A stretch of 64,000 bases of DNA. Source: DASZRZ01 sp963732925. GTDB lineage: Bacteria; Acidobacteriota; Terriglobia; Terriglobales; Acidobacteriaceae. The notes below the pieces were generated by a model that saw only the letters and a list, made by a program, of their open reading frames with translations, was not told where the DNA came from and made no database searches. Positions 44,682-54,989 of this stretch are shown here, piece after piece (position 1 is the stretch's first letter; each line of letters starts with the position of its first letter). The position numbers and the translations under genes are program-made. Where the stretch lies: contig CAVTBJ010000002.1 of assembly GCA_963732925.1 (NCBI GenBank), positions 124,001-188,000 on the forward strand. The letters are read 5' to 3'.

Positions 44682-47600
44682 ATGGTCTTGCCTTTCGTCC
44701 GCGAGCTGTTTTCGGACGTGAACAGCATCAACGACTTCGCGCGTGCCGTGTCCCACCTCAAGACCGGCGCGGGGAAGGCTCGTGTTTCCGGCCTCACCCC
44801 TACGGCCAAGGCACTTTTCATTCCCATGCTGCAGCGGGCGGCGGCCCGCCCCCTGCTGGTCATTGTGGACAGCAATCGCGCCGCCGAAGAGCTGCTTCCC
44901 ATCGTGCAAAGCTTCGCGGAGCTCACGGGCGGCGTTCCGTCTTCCGCTCAGCGCTCCGACCATGCCGGTTCCGCGCTGGCCGACAGCATTGTCACTCTGC
45001 CCGCGCCGGACGTTTTCCCCTTCGAGGGCATGTCGCCCCACCCGGAGATTCAGGAGGCGCGTGCCATTGCCTTGTGGAAGATGGCCACCGGCGTTGCCAG
45101 CATCGTCATCGCCCCTGTTGCCGCGGTTCTCAGCCGGATTCAGGATCGCGACTACTACGCCGGGCTCGCCCGCATCATTCGCCGCACCGAGACCCTTGAC
45201 CTGGAAAACCTGACCGGTCACCTGCGCACCGTGGGCTACACCGAAGCCGACATCGTGGAAATGCCCGGCGACTTTGCCCTGCGCGGCGGCATTCTGGACG
45301 TCTACCCGCCCGATACCGACCGCCCCCTGCGGTTGGAACTCTTCGGCGACGAGGTCGAGTCCATCCGCAAATTCGATCCTGGAACGCAGCGCTCTACTAC
45401 GTTTGTAGATGAAGTCGTCTTGCTGCCTTTGAGTGATACCCCAGTCCGCGAAGCCACCCTGGCCGCCATCCATGCCCGCCTGTCGGGAAACCGCATTGCC
45501 GGGTCCCAGGAGGAGTTGCAAAGCTCGGTGCGTGCCGGCGGTGTGGGCGTCTTTCCCGGCTGGGAATTTTACGCGGGCGTCGCCGGCGCTTCGCAGGATG
45601 TTTCTTCCCTCCTTCCCCAGGCTGCGGTTATCGTGGTCGAGCCTTCGGAAGTCGGCCGTGCGCTCGAAAGCTGGTGGGCGCGGGTGGAAGAAGTACACGA
45701 GCGCAGCGGTGTAGGCAACCTGGTGAGGCCGGAAGAGTTGTATTTGCTCCCCGCAGAATGGGAGAAACGGCTCACTACGATTCCTGCCCTGGATCTCGAA
45801 CTCCTCGGTATTGCCGCCGCTTCCGATGACCCCGATTCCCAAGCTGCCCCGGGTCGGCAAGTCCGGGGCACAGAACTACATTTGTCGTTTCTATCCCGTA
45901 CCGGCACCCGCTTTCACGGCTCCCTGCCCGCCATGGTGGAGGAGGTCCAGAAGCTTGTTGCCACCGGGGAGCGCGTCTTGTTTGCAGCTGCCAATACTGG
46001 AGAAGTCGAGCGTCTGGCCGAGATGCTGACCGAGTATGGCGTGCCCTTTCGCCTGGGCAGCCGCACCCCTCGTCCCGGCGAATCCTATGTGGAAGACGCC
46101 GCCTATCTCGTGGGCGAGGAAGTATCTACAACTGTAGTACGAGCGTTCGTCCCAGATGGCGTCCTCCTGCCTGAGGCTCGCCTCGCCATCTTCGGCAGCC
46201 GCGACCTGTTCGACGAGTCTGACCTGGTGGTGCAGCGCCCCATGCGGCAGAAGTCCAAAACCGCGGCCTTCACCTCAGACTTCCGCGATCTTCAGGTCGG
46301 GGACTACGTGGTCCACATCGAGCACGGGATCGGGCAGTACCAGGGCCTGCGGGAAATCGCTGAGGGCGACGGACAGAAGGCCGAATTCATGATTCTGGAG
46401 TACGCCGAAGGCGCCCGCCTCTACGTTCCGCTCACCCGCCTCGACCTGGTGCAGAAATATCGCTCCGCCGAAGGAGTTCGCCCGCCCTTAAGCCGCCTGG
46501 GAACGCAGCAGTGGGCCAAGACCAAGGCCCGCGTCAAGAAGGCCATGAAGGACATGGCCGACGAACTGCTTAAGCTCTATGCCTCCCGCAAGCTGGCTCC
46601 TGGCCACGCCTTCCCGGCCGATACCGAGTGGCAGCGCGAGTTTGAGGACGCCTTCGAGTTCAGCGAGACCGAAGACCAGATCACCGCCATCGCCGACATT
46701 AAGCGCGACATGGAGTCGTCCACCCCTATGGACCGCCTGCTCTGCGGCGACGTGGGTTATGGCAAGACCGAAGTGGCCATGCGCGCCGCCTTCAAGGCCG
46801 TCAGCGATAGCAAGCAGGTTGCGGTCCTCGCGCCCACCACCGTGCTTGCTTTCCAGCATTACGAAACCTTCAAGCAGCGTTTCGCGGCCTTTCCCTTGCC
46901 ATCGAGATGCTCAGCCGCTTCCGTACCGCCAAAGAACAGAAAGAGATTGTAGAGAAAATCGAAGCCGGCAAGGTGGACATCATCATCGGCACCCACCGCC
47001 TGCTTTCCAAGGACATCCACTTTCACCGACCTCGGACTCGTCATCGTCGACGAAGAACAACGCTTCGGTGTGCGCCACAAGGAACGGCTCAAGCAGATTC
47101 GCAAGGAGGTCGACGTGCTCACCATGTCGGCCACTCCGATTCCGCGCACCCTGCACATGTCGCTCATCGGCCTGCGCGATATGAGCGTGATCGAGACCCC
47201 GCCCAAGGACCGCATGGCCATCGAAACCGTGGTCGCCGCCTGGGACGAGAAGCTGGTCCGCTCGGCTATCGAACGCGAACTGGAGCGCGGCGGCCAGGTT
47301 TATTTCGTGCACAACCGCGTGGACACGATCTACGAAATCGCCGCCCGCATTCAGGAACTGGTGCCGCGAGCGCGCGTCCTCGTCGGGTCACGGCCAGATG
47401 GGCGAGGGCGAACTGGAACAGGTGATGCTCAGGTTCATGCGCCACGAGGCCGACGTGCTGGTGGCCACCACCATCATCGAAAATGGCCTCGACATCCCGC
47501 TCTGCAACACCATGATCATCAATCGCGCCGACCGCCACGGCCTCAGCCGAACTCTACCAGCTTCGCGGGCGCGTGGGCCGCTCCAACCGGCGTGCCTATG

Positions 47601-48302
47601 CCTATTTGATGGTCCCCCCGGATGTGGAACTCACGCCCATTGCCCGCCGTCGCCTGGCGGCGCTGAAGGAATTTTCGGATCTGGGCGCGGGATTTCAAGA
47701 TCGCCGCCCTCGATCTGGAATTGCGCGGCGCCGGCAACATGCTGGGAGGTGAACAGAGCGGCCATGTCGACGCTGTCGGATTCGAGCTTTATACGTCCAT
47801 GCTGGAGCGCACCGTGCGCGAACTGAAGGGCGAGGTGGAAGCCGAGGAGCTCGAAACCCAGCTCAACCTCGGCCTTAACGTGCGCATTCCCAACGACTAC
47901 ATCCCGGAAGAAAACCAGCGCCTGCGCATGTACAAGCGTGTCGCCGGGGTGGAGACCGAGCAGCAGCTCGGCGAAGTCGTCGCGGAACTGGAGGACCGCT
48001 ACGGCCCACCTCCCCCGGCGGTTCGCAACTTGCTGGAATATGCCACCCTCAAGCTGTTCGCCCGCCGGGTGGGCGTCGCCGGGATCGAGCGCAAGCGCGA
48101 TCAGGTGAGTGTGCGTTTCAATCCCAATACCGCCGTCGATCCCACGCGCCTGGCGCAGTTCGTCGCCGGCAGTCCCGGAGCCCAGTTCACACCGGCAGGG
48201 ATTCTGAAATTTCCATTGAAAACTACCGCTCCCGGCGAAGTCCTGGCCAACCTTCGCGCACTGCTTCTCGAACTCGCGGGCGAAGCGGCCACGGTCGCAT
48301 GA
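44682..48302 (+). CDS. mfd: Transcription-repair coupling factor Mfd (five frameshifts)
   Basis: Mfd releases stalled RNA polymerase and recruits UvrA. About 1,206 residues. Visible blocks: UvrB-like N-terminal region (DVFPFEGMSPHPEIQEARAI, DFALRGGILDVYPPDTDRPL), RNA polymerase-interaction region (VGDYVVHIEHGIGQYQGLRE), Walker A (RLLCGDVGYGKTEVAMRAAF), then after shifts DEEQRFGVRHKERLKQ, SATPIPRTLHMSLIGL, QVYFVHNRVDTIYEIAARI, VATTIIENGLDIP, LYQLRGRVGRSNRRAYAYL and the TRCF end. Shifts lie near 46902, 47028, 47389, 47545 and 47695. In each, one base in or beside a short run is extra or missing. Confidence 0.95.
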
Positions 48303-48393
48303 CGCAGCCGTTTGCTTCTGGTACAACTAAGGGCTGCTATCGAGCAACTTACATTCGCAGGAGCATACAATCCAGTGTTCGGAAGAGATCTGC

Positions 48394-49272
48394 ATGAAGA
48401 TGAGGGTTCGTAAAGCCGTTTTCCCCGCCGCCGGCCTGGGCACACGTTTTCTTCCCGCCACCAAGGCGCAGCCCAAGGAAATGCTGCCTCTGGTGGACAA
48501 GCCCATCATTCAGTACGGCGCCGAGGAAGCACTCCATTCCGGCTGCGACCAGATCATCATCATTACCGGGCGTGGCAAGGCCGCCATCGAAGATCATTTC
48601 GACGTCAGTTACGAACTGGAAAAGATGCTGGAAGAGCGCGGCAAGTCCGAACTGCTGGCCGTGGTGCGCCAGATTTCCGACATGATCCACGTCGCCTACG
48701 TGCGCCAGAAGGAGGCCATGGGACTCGGCCACGCAGTACTGATGGCGCGGGAACTGGTCGGCAACGAACCCTTTGCCGTCCTGCTGGCTGATGATGTGAT
48801 CGACGCCGACCCTCCCTGCCTCAAGCAGATGATGGATGTCTTCGAGCACACCCAGTCTTCCATCATCGCCATTCAGGAAGTCCCCCACAAAGCGATTTCT
48901 TCCTACGGCGCTATCGCTATGCAGCCCGTTGATGGCTTTGGCGGCCGCCTGTTTGAGGTCACCGACCTGGTCGAGAAACCCAAGCCCGAGGAGGCGCCCT
49001 CCAATCTGGCGGTGATTGGCCGTTACATCCTCACGCCCACCATCTTCGAAACCCTTTCCCACACACCTCTGGGCACCGGCGGCGAGCTGCAGCTTACCGA
49101 CGGCATGCGGGAACTCCTCAAGACCGAGAAAATCTACGGCTATCGCTTCGAAGGAAAGCGTCACGATACCGGAGACAAGCTGGGTTTTCTGAAAGCCACC
49201 GTGGAATTTGCCCTCAAGCGCGAGGACTTGGGCAAAGATTTCCGCGACTACCTGAAGACGCTCTCCCTCTAA
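48394..49272 (+). CDS. galU: UTP-glucose-1-phosphate uridylyltransferase
   Basis: Makes UDP-glucose for lipopolysaccharide and exopolysaccharide synthesis. 292 residues. KAVFPAAGLGTRFLPATKAQ, PKEMLPLVDKPIIQYGAEEA, DQIIIITGRGKAAIEDHFDV, EAMGLGHAVLMARELVGNEP, VLLADDVIDADPPCLKQM, DLVEKPKPEEAPSNLAVIGR and EGKRHDTGDKLGFLKATVEF are all present. Normal size for the prokaryotic GalU family. Downstream of mfd on the same strand with a 91-bp gap, and followed by a strong terminator. Confidence 0.95.
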   Translation: MKMRVRKAVFPAAGLGTRFLPATKAQPKEMLPLVDKPIIQYGAEEALHSGCDQIIIITGRGKAAIEDHFDVSYELEKMLEERGKSELLAVVRQISDMIHVAYVRQKEAMGLGHAVLMARELVGNEPFAVLLADDVIDADPPCLKQMMDVFEHTQSSIIAIQEVPHKAISSYGAIAMQPVDGFGGRLFEVTDLVEKPKPEEAPSNLAVIGRYILTPTIFETLSHTPLGTGGELQLTDGMRELLKTEKIYGYRFEGKRHDTGDKLGFLKATVEFALKREDLGKDFRDYLKTLSL

Positions 49273-49286
49273 TCCCAAAAAGAGAG

Positions 49287-49306
49287 GCGCCCTCCGGGGA
49301 GGGCGC
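49287..49306 (+). terminator. Terminator hairpin after galU
   Basis: GCGCCCTCC (49287-49295) pairs with GGAGGGCGC (49298-49306) over a 2-base loop, then TTTC on the plus strand. A preceding AAAAAG on the other side allows some use in the opposite direction, to end the convergent gene at 49329. Confidence 0.75.
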
Positions 49307-49328
49307 TTTCGACTTGCTTTTTGTTCCG

Positions 49329-49658
49329 TTACGCTGCGGCGCTCATCTTGCGCTGGTTCTGTACCGCCTTCTGCATGCCCGGAGCCGAGTTCTTCAAATC
49401 CTGCAAACTCATTGCGGGGTGGAATTCAACGTGAGCATCGAAGGCCAGAAACCAGGGCTCCGCGAACGCGGGAATCTGTGAGCTGTCCTTCAGGTCGCAG
49501 ACGATCATTCCTGTGCGTTTGCCGTTTTCCTCGTAGAAGTACACGGCCTCCGGTTTTTGCTCGGCGAGAATGGATTCGATCGTGGCGGGCAATGTGCCAT
49601 TCATTATGGCCTTGTTGCCGGTGTCCACGGGGATGACAACTTTCAAAAGACAACGCAT
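49329..49658 (-). CDS. Small hypothetical protein (109 residues)
   Basis: Starts MRCLLKVVIPVDTGNKAIMN. The fold looks like an alpha/beta ferredoxin-type domain: strand LLKVVIPV, helix TLPATIESILAEQKP, strands AVYFYEENGKRTGMIVCDL, helix SQIPAFAEPWFLAFDAH. This resembles small DUF3303/dabb-like proteins that bind ligands or modify enzymes, but I cannot confirm a family. A GAGG-like ribosome site lies before the ATG on the minus strand. Convergent with galU; the gene pair shares a terminator. Confidence 0.65.
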   Translation of the reverse strand: MRCLLKVVIPVDTGNKAIMNGTLPATIESILAEQKPEAVYFYEENGKRTGMIVCDLKDSSQIPAFAEPWFLAFDAHVEFHPAMSLQDLKNSAPGMQKAVQNQRKMSAAA

Positions 49659-49852
49659 ATAGCCTCCATGAGGGTGAGGTGAATCACGAGCCGGTGATCA
49701 CCGGCAACTTGAAGGGCTCAATTATGCGCTTCTCCTCGCTATCGCTCAACCTGCTTCGACGGACTTCGGCTTCACTGCGTAACTTGATAAATCTTCGCGC
49801 CGGCACTGGCTCCGGCCGCATCTTACAAGGCAGAGAGGAAAAGAATGCCATC

Positions 49853-50140
49853 ATGAAACTCAATACTAAAGCCGTTGCGATTTCCTGCGGAGTCTTGTGG
49901 GGTGGGGCAGCCCTGACGAGCGGAATTGCTAATCTGGTTTCCCCGCGCTATGCGCGCGAGTTTCTTAGGGTTCTGGCATCCATTTACCCTGGCTACAACG
50001 CCCGCCGGACTCCTGGCCAGGTGGCGCTCGTGACGGCTTGCGCCCTGGCGGACGGAGCCCTCGGGGGCGCGCTGTACGCGGCGATATACAACCGCGTGAG
50101 CGAGTCCTGTGGCGAAAAGCAGCTCACGCGCGTGGCTTAG
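49853..50140 (+). CDS. Small two-to-three-helix membrane protein
   Basis: 95 residues from MKLNTKAVAISCGVLWGGAA. Hydrophobic segments at AVAISCGVLWGGAALTSGI, VLASIYPGYNARRT-adjacent and VALVTACALADGALGGALYA, where Gly/Ala packing resembles tight helix pairs. A GAGAGG site lies 16 bp upstream. A longer in-frame start at 49679 has no membrane or family support. Similar small proteins with YPGY between two helices occur as bacterial hypotheticals. Function unknown. Confidence 0.6.
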   Translation: MKLNTKAVAISCGVLWGGAALTSGIANLVSPRYAREFLRVLASIYPGYNARRTPGQVALVTACALADGALGGALYAAIYNRVSESCGEKQLTRVA

Positions 50141-50573
50141 TGCCTCTGAGAAGGGCGCGACTTCAGCCCCCGCCCATAGCTTGTGCGGGAATCTTTCCTA
50201 GCTCGTGCAGGGATGGGGTTTGCCCCGTTCCCCCGCTAGCCGGCTGCTGAAAAACCCGATCGAACTACCTCAGCGGCTAAAGCCGCCATTTAGATTTGGC
50301 CATTTAACGCAGGCTTGGGCCTGCGCCACCGGTTTTTGGGTGTTTTAAGCAACCCCTAGAGCGCCACGCGGCCGGCCGCTTAGCGGCACGGAGGAGATGA
50401 TCCCTTCAAGGAACCAGGACCGCCCGGCGAAGGCTGCGGCGGCGCTCCGATGAAGCGAAGCAGAATCTGCCTTCCAACCCGAACTTCTGCCCGGAATCAT
50501 TCCCATCACTACACCTTGACATCTAGGTATCGGCGGGCGCACAATGCCAAGCTGTCTAGGGAAAAAAGACACC
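50141..50573. other. Non-coding region upstream of padR
   Basis: 433 bp without a gene. It holds CTCAGCGGCTAAAGCCGCC and GCAGGCTTGGGCCTGC, two small stem-loops of a kind common in intergenic repeats, then the padR promoter region. No tRNA or known riboswitch seen. Confidence 0.45.
50516..50545 (+). promoter_or_regulatory. Predicted promoter of the padR-ABC operon
   Basis: TTGACA at 50516-50521 and CACAAT at 50540-50545 with 18 bases between. ACATCTAGGTAT overlaps the -35 element and is a partial inverted repeat, a possible PadR operator. PadR regulators typically repress their own operon. Confidence 0.5.
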
Positions 50574-50900
50574 ATGGCAAAAAACGACCTGCAGGGAACG
50601 CTCGATCTGCTGATTTTGAAAACCCTGGCCCACCGCGGCGCGATGCATGGCTACGGCATTGTTCTCCACATCCAGCGCGTCTCCGAGGAGATGCTGCGCG
50701 TCGAAGAAGGTTCGCTGTATCCGGCGCTGCACCGCATCGAGCAAGCCGGCTGGATCGCCTCCGAGTGGCGCGTCTCGGAGAACAATCGTCGCGCCAAGTT
50801 TTACAAGCTGACCGCCGCCGGCCGCAAACAACTCGCCAAGGAAGAACAGGAATGGGGACGCCTCGTCGAGGCCGTCGGCGCCGTCTTGCGCTTTGCGTAG
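50574..50900 (+). CDS. PadR family transcriptional regulator
   Basis: 108 residues from MAKNDLQGTLDLLILKTLAH. Winged helix: GAMHGYGIVLHIQRVSEEML, RVEEGSLYPALHRIEQAGWI and ASEWRVSENNRRAKFYKLTA, then a short C-terminal dimer helix. This is the compact PadR-s1 type. It precedes an ADOP permease by 83 bp, and the PadR/ADOP pairing is typical of Acidobacteria. It probably senses a compound exported by the ABC system downstream. Operon with the three following genes is likely. Confidence 0.92.
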   Translation: MAKNDLQGTLDLLILKTLAHRGAMHGYGIVLHIQRVSEEMLRVEEGSLYPALHRIEQAGWIASEWRVSENNRRAKFYKLTAAGRKQLAKEEQEWGRLVEAVGAVLRFA

Positions 50901-50983
50901 TTGAACCGGTGACGCAGGCATTCATGCCTGCGATAAGGGCCGAACCCCCAACCGGCTTAAGCTGCGGGAATTAGGAATCACAG

Positions 50984-53704
50984 ATGCCTTGGCTGAATCG
51001 CTTTACCGAAATGTTTCGCAGCGGCGATCTGGACCGCGATCTCGACGACGAGTTGCGCTCGCACATCGAGATGCGCACCCAGGACAATCTCGCCTCCGGC
51101 ATGTCCACCAAGGACGCCCGCCGCGACGCCCTGCTCCGCTTCGGCAATCCCACGACGACCAAGGAAGACACTCGCTCCACCCGTATCATCACGTGGCTGG
51201 AAAGCCTGGGGCGCGATTTGCGCTACGGCTTGCGCCAACTTCGCAGAAGCCCCGGATTCGCCATTGTGGCCGTGCTTACGCTAGCCCTGGGCATTGGGGC
51301 AAACACCGCCATCTTCCAACTCATCGACGCCGTTCGACTGCGTTCCCTGCCGGTCGACAAGCCCGAGCAATTAATGCTCATCGATTTGCTTCAGGGCAAT
51401 CGCGCCGGGAATGCCTTCCGTACCCGTAGCCTTACATATCCCCAGTACCAGCAAATTCGCGCTCAACAGCAGGCATTCTCGGCTGTGATGGCGTGGAGCT
51501 CCGCAAGGTTCAACCTCGCCGAAGGTGGCGAAATGCGCTTTGCCGAGGGCCTCTACGTCAGCGGAGACTTCTTTCAGGTGCTCGGTGTTTCTCCCGTTGT
51601 GGGGCGCCTGTTTAACTCGCAAGACGATACTCCCGCGTGCAGCGCCCCCGGGGCTGTAATCAGCTACGCCTTCTGGCAGCGCGACTTCGCCGGCAGCGCC
51701 GAGGTTCTGGGCCGCACGGTTAGCCTTGATGGCCGCCGTTTTCCGGTTGTTGGAGTCACGCCACCGTCGTTCTTTGGCGTGGAAGTCGGGACCCGCTACG
51801 ACGTGGCGATTCCCCTATGCGCCGATGCCCTGCTCGCTCCCGACGGCAAAGGGCGCATCCCGGTCGCGCGTGACTGGTGGATTGCCATGATGGGCCGCCT
51901 TAAGCCGGATTGGACCGAGGAGCGCGCCGGCGCACATCTCCAGGGAATCTCTCCGGGTATTATGCAGGCCACGTTGCCTTCGGGCTTTCAGGGGGGCCAG
52001 GCCCAGCTCTATCTGGCGAACAAGCTGACTGCCGTACCGGCAGGTGTTGGCATTTCGAATCTGCGCCAGCAATACATGCAGCCTCTCTGGTTGCTGCTGG
52101 GGATTACCGGGCTGGTACTCCTGATCGCCTGCGCGAATTTGGCGAATCTGCTCCTGGCCCGCGCCAGCGCCCGCCAGCGGGAAATCGCCGTGCGTTTGGC
52201 CATGGGCGCCTCGCGCTGGCGTTTAATTCGCCAACTGTTCACCGAGGGCTTGTTGCTGGCGATTTCCGGTGCTGCGTTCGCCGCTCTAATGGCAGACGTG
52301 CTCGGTCGCGGGCTACTGGCATTTCTGAGCACTGGAAGCAACTCCACTTTTCTTGCTTTGCATACCGACACGCGCGTTCTCGGATTCACCACCGCCATTG
52401 CAATCGGGGCCTGCATTTTCTTCGCACTCCTCCCGGCGTTTCGCTCAACCTCGGTTCCGCCGGCGGCGGCGCTACACAGCGGAGGACGTGCCATGACGGC
52501 AGGTCCTGAGCGCTTCAGCTTGCGCCGCGCACTCGTTAGCGCCCAAGTTGCTCTCTCCCTGGTATTGCTTTTTGGCGCTCTGTTATTTGTGCGAAGCCTG
52601 CGCAACCTCTCCACTACCGATGCAGGCTTCCAACCACAAGGCGTGCTCAGCGTTACCTTGCACTTCCCACGCAATTCGTATTCTCGCGAGCAAGTGGACG
52701 TGATCCGGCGGGAACTGGTGGAGCGCTTGTCGCACCAGCCCGGAGTGGTTTCGGCTGCACAAGTGCGACTCACACCCTTGGGCGGCAGTACCACAGACGG
52801 TCAGGTGGGAATTGATGGAGGAATTGCGGGCGGCAGCGGGAACCCGTCAAACCTCAATACCGTTGGGCCGGGCTACTTTCGCACTATGGGCACGACGCTG
52901 GTAGCGGGTCGCGATTTCGATGACCGCGACAGCTTCGGCGCTCCTAAGGTCGCTATCGTTAATGAGGAATTTGCGCGCCGCTACTTCCACGGCGCCAATC
53001 CCATTGGCCATACCTTCCGGCTTGCACTCGATGCAGGTAAACCGGAGCCTGTTTACCAGATTGTGGGTCTCGTGCAGAACACCAAGTATCGCAGCCTGCG
53101 CGAGGAGTTCAGTCCCATTGCTTTCTTTCCTATTTCGCAATCCGAGGAAGCCTCCGGTCTCGGAGGTCTGGGCACCAGCTTCGTGCTGCGCGTCCACGGG
53201 CCAATGGCCGAGACAAAGCGAAATGTAGAGAAAACCGTGGCTGAGGTGAACCCAGCCATCAGCATTGCATTTCAGGTCCTTACTGAACTCATCAACGACT
53301 CCCTGCTACGCGAGCGCCTGATGGCCACGCTCTCCGGAGCCTTCGGGCTACTGGCGGCACTACTGGCCGCGCTTGGCCTCTACGGCGTCATCAGCTACAT
53401 GGTGGCGCAACGCCGCAACGAGATCGGAATTCGCATGGCGCTGGGAGCGAACCGCGGCCGCGTCATTCTTTTGGTGCTGCGGGAGGCGGTCCTGCTCCTT
53501 GCCGCTGGTCTCGCAATCGGCGCCCTACTCGCGCTGTGGGCAGGGCGTGCCGCAGGAACGCTCCTGTTCGGCATTGCGCCTTATGACGTGGTCACCATGC
53601 TGGGAGCCGCGCTTTTGCTCACTGTCGTGGCACTCGCTTCCAGCTACCTTCCTGCGAGGCGCGCCGCCGCGCTCGATCCCATGGTGGCCCTGAGAAACGA
53701 ATAA
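50984..53704 (+). CDS. ADOP-type ABC transporter permease (MacB-like)
   Basis: 906 residues. The N-terminal prefix (LDRDLDDELRSHIEMRTQDN, DARRDALLRFGNPTTTKED) is the ADOP 'permease prefix' domain. Then helix (SPGFAIVAVLTLALGIGANT), a periplasmic MacB-like domain, helices 2-4 around LLLGITGLVLLIACANLANL, a second periplasmic domain (FNLAEGG... and VGPGYFRTMGTTLVAGRDFD) and the last helices (AFGLLAALLAALGLYGVISY). It has the duplicated FtsX-fold arrangement typical of acidobacterial ADOPs. It lacks its own ATPase domain, so the ATPase two genes on is the probable partner. Exported compound unknown. Confidence 0.92.
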   Translation: MPWLNRFTEMFRSGDLDRDLDDELRSHIEMRTQDNLASGMSTKDARRDALLRFGNPTTTKEDTRSTRIITWLESLGRDLRYGLRQLRRSPGFAIVAVLTLALGIGANTAIFQLIDAVRLRSLPVDKPEQLMLIDLLQGNRAGNAFRTRSLTYPQYQQIRAQQQAFSAVMAWSSARFNLAEGGEMRFAEGLYVSGDFFQVLGVSPVVGRLFNSQDDTPACSAPGAVISYAFWQRDFAGSAEVLGRTVSLDGRRFPVVGVTPPSFFGVEVGTRYDVAIPLCADALLAPDGKGRIPVARDWWIAMMGRLKPDWTEERAGAHLQGISPGIMQATLPSGFQGGQAQLYLANKLTAVPAGVGISNLRQQYMQPLWLLLGITGLVLLIACANLANLLLARASARQREIAVRLAMGASRWRLIRQLFTEGLLLAISGAAFAALMADVLGRGLLAFLSTGSNSTFLALHTDTRVLGFTTAIAIGACIFFALLPAFRSTSVPPAAALHSGGRAMTAGPERFSLRRALVSAQVALSLVLLFGALLFVRSLRNLSTTDAGFQPQGVLSVTLHFPRNSYSREQVDVIRRELVERLSHQPGVVSAAQVRLTPLGGSTTDGQVGIDGGIAGGSGNPSNLNTVGPGYFRTMGTTLVAGRDFDDRDSFGAPKVAIVNEEFARRYFHGANPIGHTFRLALDAGKPEPVYQIVGLVQNTKYRSLREEFSPIAFFPISQSEEASGLGGLGTSFVLRVHGPMAETKRNVEKTVAEVNPAISIAFQVLTELINDSLLRERLMATLSGAFGLLAALLAALGLYGVISYMVAQRRNEIGIRMALGANRGRVILLVLREAVLLLAAGLAIGALLALWAGRAAGTLLFGIAPYDVVTMLGAALLLTVVALASSYLPARRAAALDPMVALRNE

Positions 53705-53723
53705 AGAGCGCAACTGACCTCTT

Positions 53724-54977
53724 ATGGATATTCTACGCCAATCCGCAGCCCGCAGCCGCCGCCGGCGCCGTGCCATTTACGCCATCGTTGCAGGCGTATG
53801 CATTCTGGTCGTGACTCTGGGCGTGTCGCGGCTGAAGCCCGCGGCCCCCACCGTGGAGCGCTCTACGATCTGGGTGGACACCGTGAAACGCGGGCCGCTG
53901 TTGCGCCAGGTGCGCGCGCTCGGATCGCTGGTGCCCACCAACATCCGCTGGATCTCCGCTTCCACGGAAGGTCGCGTGGACAAGATCCTGCTTCTGCCCG
54001 GAACGCGCGTCTCTGTCGATACTGTTCTGGTAGAGCTTGCCAATCCACAACTGGAGCAGGAAACCCTCGACGCGGAATACAAGCTGCGCGCCGCCGAAGC
54101 GCAAGCCAGAAATATGGAAGCGCAGCTCCGCAGCCAGGCGCTGGCGCAGAAGGCGCAGGCGGCCGAGGTGCAGGCCGACTACAACCAGGCCAAGGCGCAG
54201 GCGGAGACCGACCGTGAACTGTTCGACTACGGCATTGTTTCCAAGCTGGCTTTGAACGTCTCGGAGAGCAAGGCCGAAGGGCTGAAGACGCGCAACGATG
54301 TCGAATGGCAGCGCCTGGACAGCGCGCAGAATGTGATCGACTCGCAGATGGCGGAGGAGCAAGCCACCATTGCGCAGGCCCGCGCGCTCTACGAGCTGAA
54401 GCGCAAGCAGCTTGAAGCACTGCGAGTGCGCGCCGGCACCGACGGCGTGTTACAGGAACTACCGCTGCAGCCCGGACAACTGGTGACGCCAGGAACCACG
54501 CTGGCCAAGATCGTGCAGCCCGATCAGCTCAAGGCCGAGCTGAAGGTTCCCGAAACCCAGGCCAAGGACATCGAACTGGGCCAGCCTGCTTCCATCGACA
54601 CACGCAACGGCATCATTCCCGGACACGTGGTGCGCATCGATCCTGCCGTGCAGAACGGCACTGTCACCGTTGATGTCACGCTCGACGGAGCCTTGCCTGC
54701 GGGCGCGCGTCCCGACCTCAGCGTGGATGGCGCCATCGATCTGGAGCGGCTGGCGAACGTGCTCTACGTGGGCCGTCCCACGTCCGGGCAGGAGAACAGC
54801 ACGATCAGCGTGTTTCGCCTGGAGCCGGATGGGAACAGCGCGGTGCGTGTTCCGGTGAGGCTGGGGCGGGCTTCGGTGAACGCCATCGAGATTCGCGAGG
54901 GCCTGCGCGCAGGCGATCAGATCATTCTCTCGGATATGTCGCGCTGGGACGATTACCAGCGCATTCAACTGGAGTAA
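53724..54977 (+). CDS. HlyD/MacA-type periplasmic adaptor protein
   Basis: 417 residues. N-terminal helix (IYAIVAGVCILVVTLGVSRL), then lipoyl/barrel half (RWISASTEGRVDKILLLPGT), a long helical hairpin (EYKLRAAEAQARNMEAQLRS ... TIAQARALYELKRKQLEALR), lipoyl return (VRAGTDGVLQELPLQPGQLV), and a beta-barrel C-terminal domain. It links inner membrane transporters to an outer membrane channel. It starts 19 bp after the ADOP permease, so the three transport genes probably form one complex. No TolC homologue is in the window. Confidence 0.92.
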   Translation: MDILRQSAARSRRRRRAIYAIVAGVCILVVTLGVSRLKPAAPTVERSTIWVDTVKRGPLLRQVRALGSLVPTNIRWISASTEGRVDKILLLPGTRVSVDTVLVELANPQLEQETLDAEYKLRAAEAQARNMEAQLRSQALAQKAQAAEVQADYNQAKAQAETDRELFDYGIVSKLALNVSESKAEGLKTRNDVEWQRLDSAQNVIDSQMAEEQATIAQARALYELKRKQLEALRVRAGTDGVLQELPLQPGQLVTPGTTLAKIVQPDQLKAELKVPETQAKDIELGQPASIDTRNGIIPGHVVRIDPAVQNGTVTVDVTLDGALPAGARPDLSVDGAIDLERLANVLYVGRPTSGQENSTISVFRLEPDGNSAVRVPVRLGRASVNAIEIREGLRAGDQIILSDMSRWDDYQRIQLE

Positions 54978-54989
54978 GGAGCTTCCACC